Source: a bacterium (GTDB taxonomy: Bacteria > Bacteroidota > Bacteroidia > Chitinophagales > Saprospiraceae). From it: 57,148 nt of DNA. Made by a program: the position numbers and the translations under genes. The stretch spans positions 1 to 57,148 of the forward strand of contig JANSXW010000023.1 of the NCBI GenBank assembly GCA_024742755.1, in the 5' to 3' direction. The notes below the pieces were generated by a model, which saw only the letters and a program-made list of their open reading frames with translations, did no database searches and was not told where the DNA came from. Below are positions 1 to 7,801 of the stretch, one piece after another (the first letter of the stretch is position 1; the number at the start of each line of letters is the position of its first letter).

Positions 1-606
1 CACCCCTATGGCTGTATTGGATTCACAAAGCAGCCCAATATCATGCGTATTCAGCTCATTCTGCCGGATGCTGCCCGGGCTGTTGCCTCTGAAGCGCAGT
101 CCGACTGTATGGCCGTCGGTGCTGTTGCAGCAATAGACTCCCTGAGGGTGATTGATCGCCGTTATGCCCCGGCTATTTGCCTGTCCCGGAGTAATAGCAT
201 AATCAATAGTATTGGCAAAGATGACATTACTTTCGCCTTCTTCCACGAAGATGCCAGAGGGGCCACCTCGGGTGATGAGGATTTGCGTACCAACGTGGTC
301 GATATCATTTTCCTCCACAAAACAAAGACTGCTGCGGTCAAGGTGGATACCATTGCAGCCTATCTCAATGGCTTGTATGGTGTTGGACATGATCTGTGGA
401 CGTATCAATGAGGACTCGTTACTTAACCTTACCCCCGCCATTAGTGGATAATTCCCTCCATTGATCTGCGTGATAGTATTATCCTTTATGTCCAGCACAT
501 CTGTTATCGTGCCGTTTTGGTTGAAATAGCCGACACCGTACTGCCGGAATTGTATTGGGTTGTTATCCTTTATATTAATATCGAACATACCGTGCAGATT
601 GGTCAT
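1..606 (-). CDS. Parallel beta-helix (PbH1-type) protein fragment, 3' end beyond the window
   Basis: An open frame on the minus strand runs from an ATG at 606 to the left edge without a stop (about 200 residues seen). The product is rich in short Asn/Ile/Gly coils such as DIKDNTITQ, IMSNTIQAIEIG and SNVIFANTIDYAI, the spacing typical of right-handed parallel beta-helix repeats in secreted polysaccharide-active or adhesive proteins. There is no signal peptide after ATG 606, and protein-like sequence (SLQDGII) continues upstream only to an in-frame TAA about 12 codons earlier. The 5' end is therefore probably missing or frame-shifted. The C-terminus, where a sorting domain might sit, is outside the window. 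Fold assignment is moderately sure; function is unknown. Confidence 0.55.
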   Translation of the reverse strand, partial: MTNLHGMFDINIKDNNPIQFRQYGVGYFNQNGTITDVLDIKDNTITQINGGNYPLMAGVRLSNESSLIRPQIMSNTIQAIEIGCNGIHLDRSSLCFVEENDIDHVGTQILITRGGPSGIFVEEGESNVIFANTIDYAITPGQANSRGITAINHPQGVYCCNSTDGHTVGLRFRGNSPGSIRQNELNTHDIGLLCESNTAIGV

Positions 607-680
607 AATAATACCGTCTTGCAAGCTGAAAAAGATTTAGCCAGAACCACAATTCCTTGATTTTCATGACGAACCCGCTC

Positions 681-688
681 CAAACATA
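681..688 (-). promoter_or_regulatory. Bacteroidota -7 element TATGTTTG
   Basis: On the minus strand this reads TATGTTTG, a match to the Bacteroidota consensus TAnnTTTG. It would start transcription near 674, ahead of the beta-helix fragment. No TTTG was found at the -33 distance. A 30-codon frame starting at ATG 667 lies directly downstream and may be the original N-terminus of the fragment in another frame. Confidence 0.4.
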
Positions 689-808
689 GTCTTAATTTAG
701 TATTCATTTTTACGTGTTTTGCCTTTCGTAAAAGCACGTGTTTTGTATCCGCTTTGCAAGTCTGTCCTATTTTTCGTGCATGCTGCCAGACCAAAAGCGG
801 TTTACGCT

Positions 809-1204
809 CTACAGCGTCTGCACCAGTTGAATGTAATTGCCACAGGTATCATCCAAAATGGCAAATTTCACAGCCCCCATTTCCGTGGGCTTGACGCTAA
901 ACTCCACATCGAGGCCCGTCAGCCGCTCATATTCCGCCTCCACGTCTTCGACATCAAACTGTGTCCAGGGTATCCCGGCATCCTTCAGGGCATCCTGATA
1001 GACTTTTGAGGGTTCAAAATGATTGGGCGCAGGCTCCAAAAGCAGTTCCGGGCCGTCCTGCCCATCTTTTGAAACCAAGGTCAGCCATCTGTTGCCACCG
1101 CCCAGGGGCTCGTCTTTCTTTTTTAGGAAACCTAATTTATGGGTATAAAATTGCAGGGCTTTTTCCTGGTCCCGGACGGGGATGCTGATTAGGGTGACTT
1201 TCAT
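809..1204 (-). CDS. VOC-superfamily (glyoxalase/bleomycin-resistance fold) protein
   Basis: 131 residues, the usual size for a single-chain VOC protein with two beta-alpha-beta-beta-beta modules. The start carries the classic pattern IPVRDQEKALQFYTHKLGF (residues 8-26) and the end CGNYIQLVQ (121-129). The position that in metal-dependent glyoxalases is the C-terminal Glu (GNxIELVQ) is Gln here, and the first-strand His is also absent, so this is unlikely to be a canonical glyoxalase I. It is more like the YdcJ/PhnB-type uncharacterised VOC proteins, which bind a small ligand as dimers. It stands alone on the minus strand. The family is sure; substrate is unknown. Confidence 0.85.
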   Translation of the reverse strand: MKVTLISIPVRDQEKALQFYTHKLGFLKKKDEPLGGGNRWLTLVSKDGQDGPELLLEPAPNHFEPSKVYQDALKDAGIPWTQFDVEDVEAEYERLTGLDVEFSVKPTEMGAVKFAILDDTCGNYIQLVQTL

Positions 1205-1353
1205 GGCTTAGGTGTTTTAAAATGATGCTCGATTGCGATTGTTTTCTATCCAAATTTCATGATTACGCTCTTCGTTATTTCATTTATAAAAAGCAAGAAA
1301 ATTCTGGATGAGTAAAAGCAAAAAATAAAATTAAAACTTGACAATTTCGGTCT

Positions 1354-3012
1354 CTACCAGGTGATAAGCCTTGTAAACGCCCGTCCACCGGCTTCCAGCC
1401 GATAGTAATACCGGCCGGGGCTGAGGAAGAACTCCGAAGGTGAAAAACGCAGCCGGTGACTGCCGGCTTCCTGATAGTGGTTCCAAAGGGTGCGGGCGGT
1501 AGTGCCGTTTTCGTAAAGCAGGACAATACGCACCGGGCCAGGCTGCCGCACGGCATAATGAATATCGAACGCCAGCCCACCATCCGGGGAAGGCTCGTGG
1601 CCCAGTAACATCCCTGCCTCGTTGGCACCGATTGGCGGGTCTGCAGGGGGCAGCAGGCCATCAAGCGGCTGCAGCCCTTCGCTGTCGAGGAGGTGCTCCG
1701 TGACTTCCGGAGGCGTACACAGCCAGTTCTGCATAACGCTGGCATAAACCGAGCGGAAATCCACCGAAAAGAAGGGATCGCCATACTGATCGGTGTTGTC
1801 CAGGTCGGGAGCTTCGCCCAGGAAATCGCTGCCCAGCCCATCGCCAAAGAGCAGCATGGGCGCGCCGGTACCGTGGTCTGTCCCGGCCGAGCCATTCTCA
1901 TAAATGGTGCGGCCAAACTCGGAGAAACTCATGGTCAGGACATTCTCGCTATGCCCGGAAGCAGCCAGGTCGGCATAAAAAGCTTCCACGCTGCTGCCCA
2001 CCCAATCGAGGAGGTTGGGGTGGAAATTCGCCTGATTGCTGTGGGTGTCAAAGCCGTCAATGCTTACCATAAAGACTTTGGTGCCCAGGCTGCCTTTGAT
2101 CATCCGGGCGACGATCGCCATCTGTTCGGCGAGGTAGTTATCGGGATAGGCGACCTGATTGCTGCCATCGTTGTAGGCCCGCTGAATGGACTCCGAATAC
2201 CGGAAGGCGCTGTTCGCCACCTGCCGCACGTACCGCAGTTCGCGCTCGAAGGGCTGATTGCCCAGGTTGCCCGACTCGTAAAGCGTGCCCGTTTGTGCAA
2301 TCTGATAGAACTCTGCCGGATTGCTGATCGCCAGGGCATAATTGGCCGAATCGCTTCGGAAGATCATATTGGGCTGTACGCCAATCTGCAGGGCCGGTGG
2401 GATAACCGGGGGAGCAGTCAGAAAAGCAGGCAGGTCCTGCTCCAGCCAGCGCCCCATCCAACCGGTATTGACCACCTCGCTGCTATCGGAGGCGGAGGCC
2501 CAGATATCGGAGGAGCGGAAGTGGGAATAATTTTGCTGGGGATAGCTGACGTTGTGCACTACCTTCATGCGCCCCTCCTCCCAAAAGGGCTGCAGCCCCA
2601 ATAGTTCGTTGGGCATGCCGTAGTCCTCGGACAGGGCCCAAAGGCCGTTTTCGGATACGGCAAGGGTGGGACGGATATTGTAATAAGTGTCATTGCCGCG
2701 AAGGATGACCGTATTCAGCCCATCGTTGCCCCCTTTGAGGCGCAGGAGGACCAGCACACGGTCGCCGCAGTTCGTATTCGACAAGCCCGCCAGCATAGGC
2801 CCGGGCGCAAAGGCGCTCACCGGGTAACCACTCAGGGTAAGGGCACCGCCCAGGGCAGCCAGCCCGGTCATTTTCAGAAAATCCCGCCTGCCCCATTCCT
2901 GATGCATATTTTCGTGGGCCTCGCCATCCTGAAGGCGGGTGCCTTTCTTGCGCTCCAGGTAGCGCTTGGCCTTGGGGTGGTACGTATCGTGGTGATCGTG
3001 CTTTGCCATCAT
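1354..3012 (-). CDS. DUF1501 domain protein with Tat signal
   Basis: 552 residues. A twin-arginine motif RRDFLK (residues 42-47) precedes a hydrophobic stretch, so export by Tat in folded form is expected. The mature part has the DUF1501 (sulfatase/phosphatase-like fold) signatures LLRLKGGNDGLNTVI, FDTHSNQ and SFSEFGRTIYENGSAGTDHG. The last 75 or so residues form a beta-sandwich-like tail (FlgD Ig-like/sorting-domain style, ending YRLEAGGRAFTRLITW). The gene lies 7 bases downstream of the DUF1800 gene in the same direction, the usual arrangement of this pair in Bacteroidota, Planctomycetes and others. The enzymatic role of either partner is not established. An ATG one codon downstream (3009) is an equally good start. 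Confidence 0.88.
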   Translation of the reverse strand: MMAKHDHHDTYHPKAKRYLERKKGTRLQDGEAHENMHQEWGRRDFLKMTGLAALGGALTLSGYPVSAFAPGPMLAGLSNTNCGDRVLVLLRLKGGNDGLNTVILRGNDTYYNIRPTLAVSENGLWALSEDYGMPNELLGLQPFWEEGRMKVVHNVSYPQQNYSHFRSSDIWASASDSSEVVNTGWMGRWLEQDLPAFLTAPPVIPPALQIGVQPNMIFRSDSANYALAISNPAEFYQIAQTGTLYESGNLGNQPFERELRYVRQVANSAFRYSESIQRAYNDGSNQVAYPDNYLAEQMAIVARMIKGSLGTKVFMVSIDGFDTHSNQANFHPNLLDWVGSSVEAFYADLAASGHSENVLTMSFSEFGRTIYENGSAGTDHGTGAPMLLFGDGLGSDFLGEAPDLDNTDQYGDPFFSVDFRSVYASVMQNWLCTPPEVTEHLLDSEGLQPLDGLLPPADPPIGANEAGMLLGHEPSPDGGLAFDIHYAVRQPGPVRIVLLYENGTTARTLWNHYQEAGSHRLRFSPSEFFLSPGRYYYRLEAGGRAFTRLITW

Positions 3013-3019
3013 TCAAAGG

Positions 3020-4471
3020 TTAATTGAGCTGCCATTCCGGGAGGCGGACCAGGTGAACAAATAGGTTGACAATCTGCCAGGGCACACCACCGTAGTAGAG
3101 GCTCCAGGTGCCGTCCTCAAAGTAGTTGTCGGGCACATCGCCCTTGAAGTAGAGCGTAGCCACTTCCAGCAGGCGGCCCTCCAGCGGGCGGTTGAGAAAT
3201 AAGGTGGCCAGCGACTGCGTGATGACCACCGGGTCGGTTTCCTCCAGCCCCACCCGGTCGATAGCCATATCGCGCAGGCGGTCGAGGAACGCCTGTGAGC
3301 CTGTCATGCTGTACAGTATATTCTCACACCCTGACCACCGCGCGGTAAGGGTATTCTCCGTCAGCCAGCTGTGGTGCTCCGGCCAGCCCGCTACATCCAC
3401 CGGATTGAAGACTTCCTGACCAAGATTGCCCGACACAAAGGTGAGGTAGCCAATCAGGTCCTCATTGTAATCTTCTTCCCAGATACCTCCAGCACGGCGA
3501 ATGACGCCAACCAGGGCTTCCAGCGGGCTGCGCACCCGGGCATTGATGAAGCGGCGCTCGTAAAAATGCTCGCTGTGGAAGAGCTGCCGCAGCACAGGCA
3601 TGATCTCCCAGTTATTGTCCCGGAAAGTCTGCGCCATGCCCTGCACAATGACCGGATCGGGCTCCTCATAAACATAAAAGCGGTAAAGCTTGCTGCAGAT
3701 GTAATTGGCCACCTCTTCCGAACGCAGGGTGAAGATGAGTTCGTGCACTTCATCGTACCCCCAGTTGCCGCCATGCCCGAAGATCGTTTTGGTAGTATTG
3801 TCGTACAGGTTCGGATCAAAAGTAACGGTGGGGTCACAGGAGTACATATTTACCCGCCAGCCGGTCAGGGCGCGTGCCACCTCCACGATATCGTTTTGGG
3901 TGTAGCCATTGCCCTCCCCCATCGTGAAGAGCTCCATGAGTTCGCGGGCGTAGTTTTCGTTGGGCTGCTCTGCAATATTCTGATTGCCGTTAAGGAAGGT
4001 GAGCATCGCCGGGTCAATGCCCATTTCTTCCACGAAAGTGCGGAAATTGCCGAAAGCCCGCCGGTGCAGCAGGTCGTAATAATGCCACATGAAGGAATTG
4101 CAAAAGTAATCGTTCTCCCGGGTCACAAAGTGGTTGTGCCAAAACAGTGCCAGCTTAGCCCGCACGCTCTCGGTGGCCATTTCCTGTATCCAGCGGCGGA
4201 AGAAGGCGCTCTTGACTTCAAAGTAAGTCTGCATATCGTCATCCGGGTAATCATCGTAAGCCCAGTTGGCCCAGTATGGGGCATCGGGATCGGGCAGGTT
4301 GGCAGCTCCATCAAGCAGTTGGTCGGCCAGCGCCTGAGGGGACAGCGACAGCCCGGCATTGACCGTGTGGTGACCGGCTCCGAACCCCAGGCGGGCATAA
4401 AGATGCTGCACCCGTTGTTCATTCCAGGGCTTTTCCGCACTCGGCTGATAGGGCGCTAATGTATCTGGCAT
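3020..4471 (-). CDS. DUF1800 domain protein
   Basis: 483 residues, a normal length for the family. Hallmarks in order: YARLGFGAGHH near the N-terminus, the block KLALFWHNHFVT (about 106-117), and NENYARELMELFTMG followed by GYTQNDIVEVARALTGW, the most conserved part of DUF1800; then KLYRFYV and FNPVDVAGWPEH. No signal peptide is visible after the chosen ATG, whereas the partner DUF1501 protein has a Tat signal, so the DUF1800 protein could travel with its partner (inference). It is the first gene of a two-gene operon and is divergent from the large secreted protein starting at 4558, with 86 bases between them. Biochemical function is unknown. Confidence 0.88.
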   Translation of the reverse strand: MPDTLAPYQPSAEKPWNEQRVQHLYARLGFGAGHHTVNAGLSLSPQALADQLLDGAANLPDPDAPYWANWAYDDYPDDDMQTYFEVKSAFFRRWIQEMATESVRAKLALFWHNHFVTRENDYFCNSFMWHYYDLLHRRAFGNFRTFVEEMGIDPAMLTFLNGNQNIAEQPNENYARELMELFTMGEGNGYTQNDIVEVARALTGWRVNMYSCDPTVTFDPNLYDNTTKTIFGHGGNWGYDEVHELIFTLRSEEVANYICSKLYRFYVYEEPDPVIVQGMAQTFRDNNWEIMPVLRQLFHSEHFYERRFINARVRSPLEALVGVIRRAGGIWEEDYNEDLIGYLTFVSGNLGQEVFNPVDVAGWPEHHSWLTENTLTARWSGCENILYSMTGSQAFLDRLRDMAIDRVGLEETDPVVITQSLATLFLNRPLEGRLLEVATLYFKGDVPDNYFEDGTWSLYYGGVPWQIVNLFVHLVRLPEWQLN

Positions 4472-4557
4472 AGTGGCTGGTATTGAATCGCAATTCCTAA
4501 AATTAGCAAAAACCCAACAATTATTTCGTAACTTTCATGGAGCAAAGTATCTGAACC

Positions 4558-7500
4558 TTGAAGACGTACATCTTACCCTTATTACTGTTGCTGCTTTCAA
4601 CCGTAGCAATCCCCGCTCAGGAGCTGCTTTTTGAAGAGGACTTCAATAGCTGCGACCTGAGCAGCAACTGGACAGTCAACCTCACCGGCAACCCGGATGC
4701 CATTTGGTCTGTTGGCTTGCCCGAAAATGAAAACAGCGATGGCAGCGCTATCGACGGCAGCTGTATGCTGATCATGGACGATGATGCTACGGGCGAAAAC
4801 AGCCCCGCCTGGGCGCTGCAACTGGAATCCCAGCCTTTCGATGCCACCGGCTGGTCGCGGGTAACGCTCTTCGCTGATGTACATTTCCGAAATTACAATG
4901 GGCTGGATGCTTTCGAACTCCTGGCTTTTGATGGCAGTGAATGGCAATTGCTACAGCGCTTTCAGGGAGTGGAAGGGCAGACCGGCACGCAGTTCTCGGA
5001 ATTCCTGCCGGTAGAATTAGACCTCACCTTCTATGCCCACGAGGCCCTGCGGATAGCCGTCCGCTACGACGATGGCGGCACCTGGGGATGGTGGGCCGGC
5101 ATCGATAACATCCGGGTAGAAGGCACAGGCAGCGGCACCCCGGTCTTACTGGAAACCTTCAACCAATGTGCCCTCCCCGATGGCTGGCTCAACGAAACAC
5201 TGAGCGGTCCGGCGGGATGGTCTTTCGGGATGGTGGATAACGAAAATGCCGGTGCCAACAGCAGCATTAATGGCTCCTGCATGGCCTTCTTTGATGACGA
5301 CGGGCTGGGCGAAGATGCCCCCTTTTCCAAAGCGCTGCTGCTCAGCCCGGTAGTGGACGGGCTGGCCTTTTCAGAATACCGCCTCGAATTTGATGCCGTC
5401 ATCCGGCAATACACGGACCTGGAAAGCCTCTCATTGGGTGTACGCGATGAAACGACTGGGCAGACAAGCTGGGTACAAGCCTATCTGGACGATCAGGGCG
5501 GCCCGCTGTTCGACAATTCTGTTCAACTGGTGGTCGACCTGTCCGAATACCGCAGCCCGCAGATGCGCCTTGCCTTCCTATACGACGATGGCAACGGCTG
5601 GGGCTGGTGGGCCGCGCTGGACAATATCAAACTGATCGGCGAAGGCAGCACCAATGACCTTTGCGAAAACGCCATAGCACTGGAACTTGATGCCCCCTGT
5701 ACGCCCGGCAACAATCAGGGCAGCGTCTACACCGGCCCTGATGCCTGTACGCCGCCCGGCGCAGGCAGCTTGTGGTACCAATACACCGCAGCGGGCAGTC
5801 AGTGGGTCCACCTGCGCACTTTTGCCGGGTACAACGATGCGGTCACGGTCTTCACCGGCGATTGCACCTCCCCGGAACTGCTCACCTGTACCGACTACGA
5901 TGTGCACGGCTTTACCGGCGAAGACTTGTACTTTGAAGCCGAAGCAGGCGCAACTTACTTTATCCGGGTGCATGGCCAGCGCGCTGAGTTTGGAGTGCCG
6001 CGCGGTGCCCACTGCATTCAACTGACCAACGACGGGCCTCCCCCGCCCCCGCCCGCCAATGATGGCTGCGACAATGCGCTGCCGCTGGAAGTCGATGGTG
6101 ATTGTGTGCCCGGCCAGAATTACCATGCCACCTTTGAAGGGCCGGTCCCAAGCAGAAACAACAAAGCACAGGCTGACATCTGGTTCCGCTTTACCCCGGA
6201 AGCTGGAACGCCTTTGCGCATTCAATCCCAGGCCGACTTTGCCGATGTGCTTACCGTCTACCGGGGCAGTTGCGGAGCTTTGGAAGAGGTCGCCTGCAAT
6301 GAACTGGGGCAGGAGCTCCTCTTTGAAGCCCCCGAAGCAGGCACGGCCTACTACCTGCAGCTCAGCGGTTTTTTTGCCACCCTCGAAGGCAGCTGCTGCG
6401 TAAAAATCGAAACGGCCCCTGAGGAACCACCGGCAAATGTCCTGTGCGGTACCGCCCTTGCACTGGAGCTGGGCGAGGACTGCACAGCCGTAGAACCTGC
6501 CGGAGCAGGCTTTTCCGGCCCTTTGTCCTCCTGCGCACTCGGGCAGTCCGATGCCGTTTGGTATACCTTCACTGCCCCGGGCAGCGGCTCGGTAGCTTTC
6601 GAGCTGGAAAGCAGTTTTGTGGCAACGCTAAGCGTTTTCAGCGGCAGCTGTGGCAACCTCGAAGAAATCTACTGCGCCACTACCCCTGATGCCTGCACGC
6701 ATACCAACCGCCTCAACGGGCTCACCCCCGGCCAGCAATACTTCCTGCGCCTGGGGGCCAACAGCAGCCTCACAGGCTGGGCAGGATCGGGCGCGGCCTG
6801 CCTGCGGGTGGACGAAGCAAGCGGGGCACCTGAGGCCGCTCCCCTATCGCTTTTCGCCAATTTGGAATGCTTTGGCAACGGGCGGGCCCTGTTGTTGCTC
6901 GAAGCTGCCGGTGGCTCCGGCGCTTACACCTTTGCCGGCGTCACAGATGGCAGCCTGCTTGAGGATGGCACCGCTTACTTCGTGGAAGTAACGGATGAGG
7001 CCGGATGCAGTGCCGTGATTTCCGGAACCATCAACTGCCCGGCTACTTGTCCTTTGGATGTGGAAATAGAACTTTTGGAAGAAAATGACTGCCCCAACGA
7101 CTTCAACGCTATCCTGCAGGTAGCGGCATTGGGCGGTTCCGACAGCCTGCGTTATACCTGGCAGAACGGATATGATGGCCCCCTGCTCACTCAGGCAACG
7201 AATGGAAGCTACCGGGTGACCGTCACCGACCTGGCCAATAACTGTACAGCCATAGCGGCCTACGAAATAGGAGCGATTGCACCCATTTCCGTGGAAGTAC
7301 TTCAACTCAGCCCGCCCTCTTCCGGCGGCATGGATGGCAGCATCTCCGTTGCAGTCAGCGGCGGCACCCCACCCTATCTGTACGAGTGGTTGCTGGATGG
7401 CGCCTTCGTTTCCAACACCGCCAATCCACAAAACCTGGGTGCAGGCGTTTACCAGTTGCACATCACAGATGCCAATGGCTGCACCTTCAGCGCTGACGAC

Positions 7501-7794
7501 ATTGAGCTGGGGACGCCTTCCTCCACCCATTCGGAGCCGGTGAATGCCCGCATCAATGTTTATCCCAACCCGAACCGCGGGCTATTTTACGTAGATGCGG
7601 AGGATTTACCCGCTCCGGTCACTCACCTGGAAGTGTACGCTGCTTCCGGGCAGTTGGTCCGGCGCGTGGACATAGGCGACAACTGGGAACCGCCCTATGC
7701 CGTCGACCTGTCGGGCAGCAGCACGGGGCTATACCTGCTCCGGGTGTTTACGGAAGCAGGCATTGCTCAACGAAGGGTAATAGTGGGGCGGTAG
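4558..7794 (+). CDS. Large T9SS-secreted multi-domain protein (two jelly-roll modules, three pre-peptidase-like modules, SprB-type repeats)
   Basis: 1078 residues starting at TTG 4558 (the only ATG nearby, 4537, runs into a stop). Residues 1-21 are a signal peptide ending IPAQ. Two homologous jelly-roll (MAM-like, choice-of-anchor) modules follow at about 22-190 and 197-365, each containing YDDG and WGWWA. Next come three modules of about 125 residues that begin NDLCENAIALELDAPC, DGCDNALPLEVDGDC and VLCGTALALELGEDC, resembling pre-peptidase C-terminal domains. SprB-like repeats (GGSGAYTF, GGTPPYLYEW) run from about 770. A T9SS type A sorting domain (VYPNPNRGLFYVDAED to the end) closes the protein. 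It is probably a cell-surface adhesin or matrix protein; no catalytic motif was seen. It is convergent with the next gene, leaving 7 bases. Confidence 0.85.
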   Translation: MKTYILPLLLLLLSTVAIPAQELLFEEDFNSCDLSSNWTVNLTGNPDAIWSVGLPENENSDGSAIDGSCMLIMDDDATGENSPAWALQLESQPFDATGWSRVTLFADVHFRNYNGLDAFELLAFDGSEWQLLQRFQGVEGQTGTQFSEFLPVELDLTFYAHEALRIAVRYDDGGTWGWWAGIDNIRVEGTGSGTPVLLETFNQCALPDGWLNETLSGPAGWSFGMVDNENAGANSSINGSCMAFFDDDGLGEDAPFSKALLLSPVVDGLAFSEYRLEFDAVIRQYTDLESLSLGVRDETTGQTSWVQAYLDDQGGPLFDNSVQLVVDLSEYRSPQMRLAFLYDDGNGWGWWAALDNIKLIGEGSTNDLCENAIALELDAPCTPGNNQGSVYTGPDACTPPGAGSLWYQYTAAGSQWVHLRTFAGYNDAVTVFTGDCTSPELLTCTDYDVHGFTGEDLYFEAEAGATYFIRVHGQRAEFGVPRGAHCIQLTNDGPPPPPPANDGCDNALPLEVDGDCVPGQNYHATFEGPVPSRNNKAQADIWFRFTPEAGTPLRIQSQADFADVLTVYRGSCGALEEVACNELGQELLFEAPEAGTAYYLQLSGFFATLEGSCCVKIETAPEEPPANVLCGTALALELGEDCTAVEPAGAGFSGPLSSCALGQSDAVWYTFTAPGSGSVAFELESSFVATLSVFSGSCGNLEEIYCATTPDACTHTNRLNGLTPGQQYFLRLGANSSLTGWAGSGAACLRVDEASGAPEAAPLSLFANLECFGNGRALLLLEAAGGSGAYTFAGVTDGSLLEDGTAYFVEVTDEAGCSAVISGTINCPATCPLDVEIELLEENDCPNDFNAILQVAALGGSDSLRYTWQNGYDGPLLTQATNGSYRVTVTDLANNCTAIAAYEIGAIAPISVEVLQLSPPSSGGMDGSISVAVSGGTPPYLYEWLLDGAFVSNTANPQNLGAGVYQLHITDANGCTFSADDIELGTPSSTHSEPVNARINVYPNPNRGLFYVDAEDLPAPVTHLEVYAASGQLVRRVDIGDNWEPPYAVDLSGSSTGLYLLRVFTEAGIAQRRVIVGR

Positions 7795-7801
7795 CGTTTG
7801 A

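Noticed and set aside
3371..4459. 362-codon plus-strand frame
   Set aside because: It is antisense to the well-supported DUF1800 gene.
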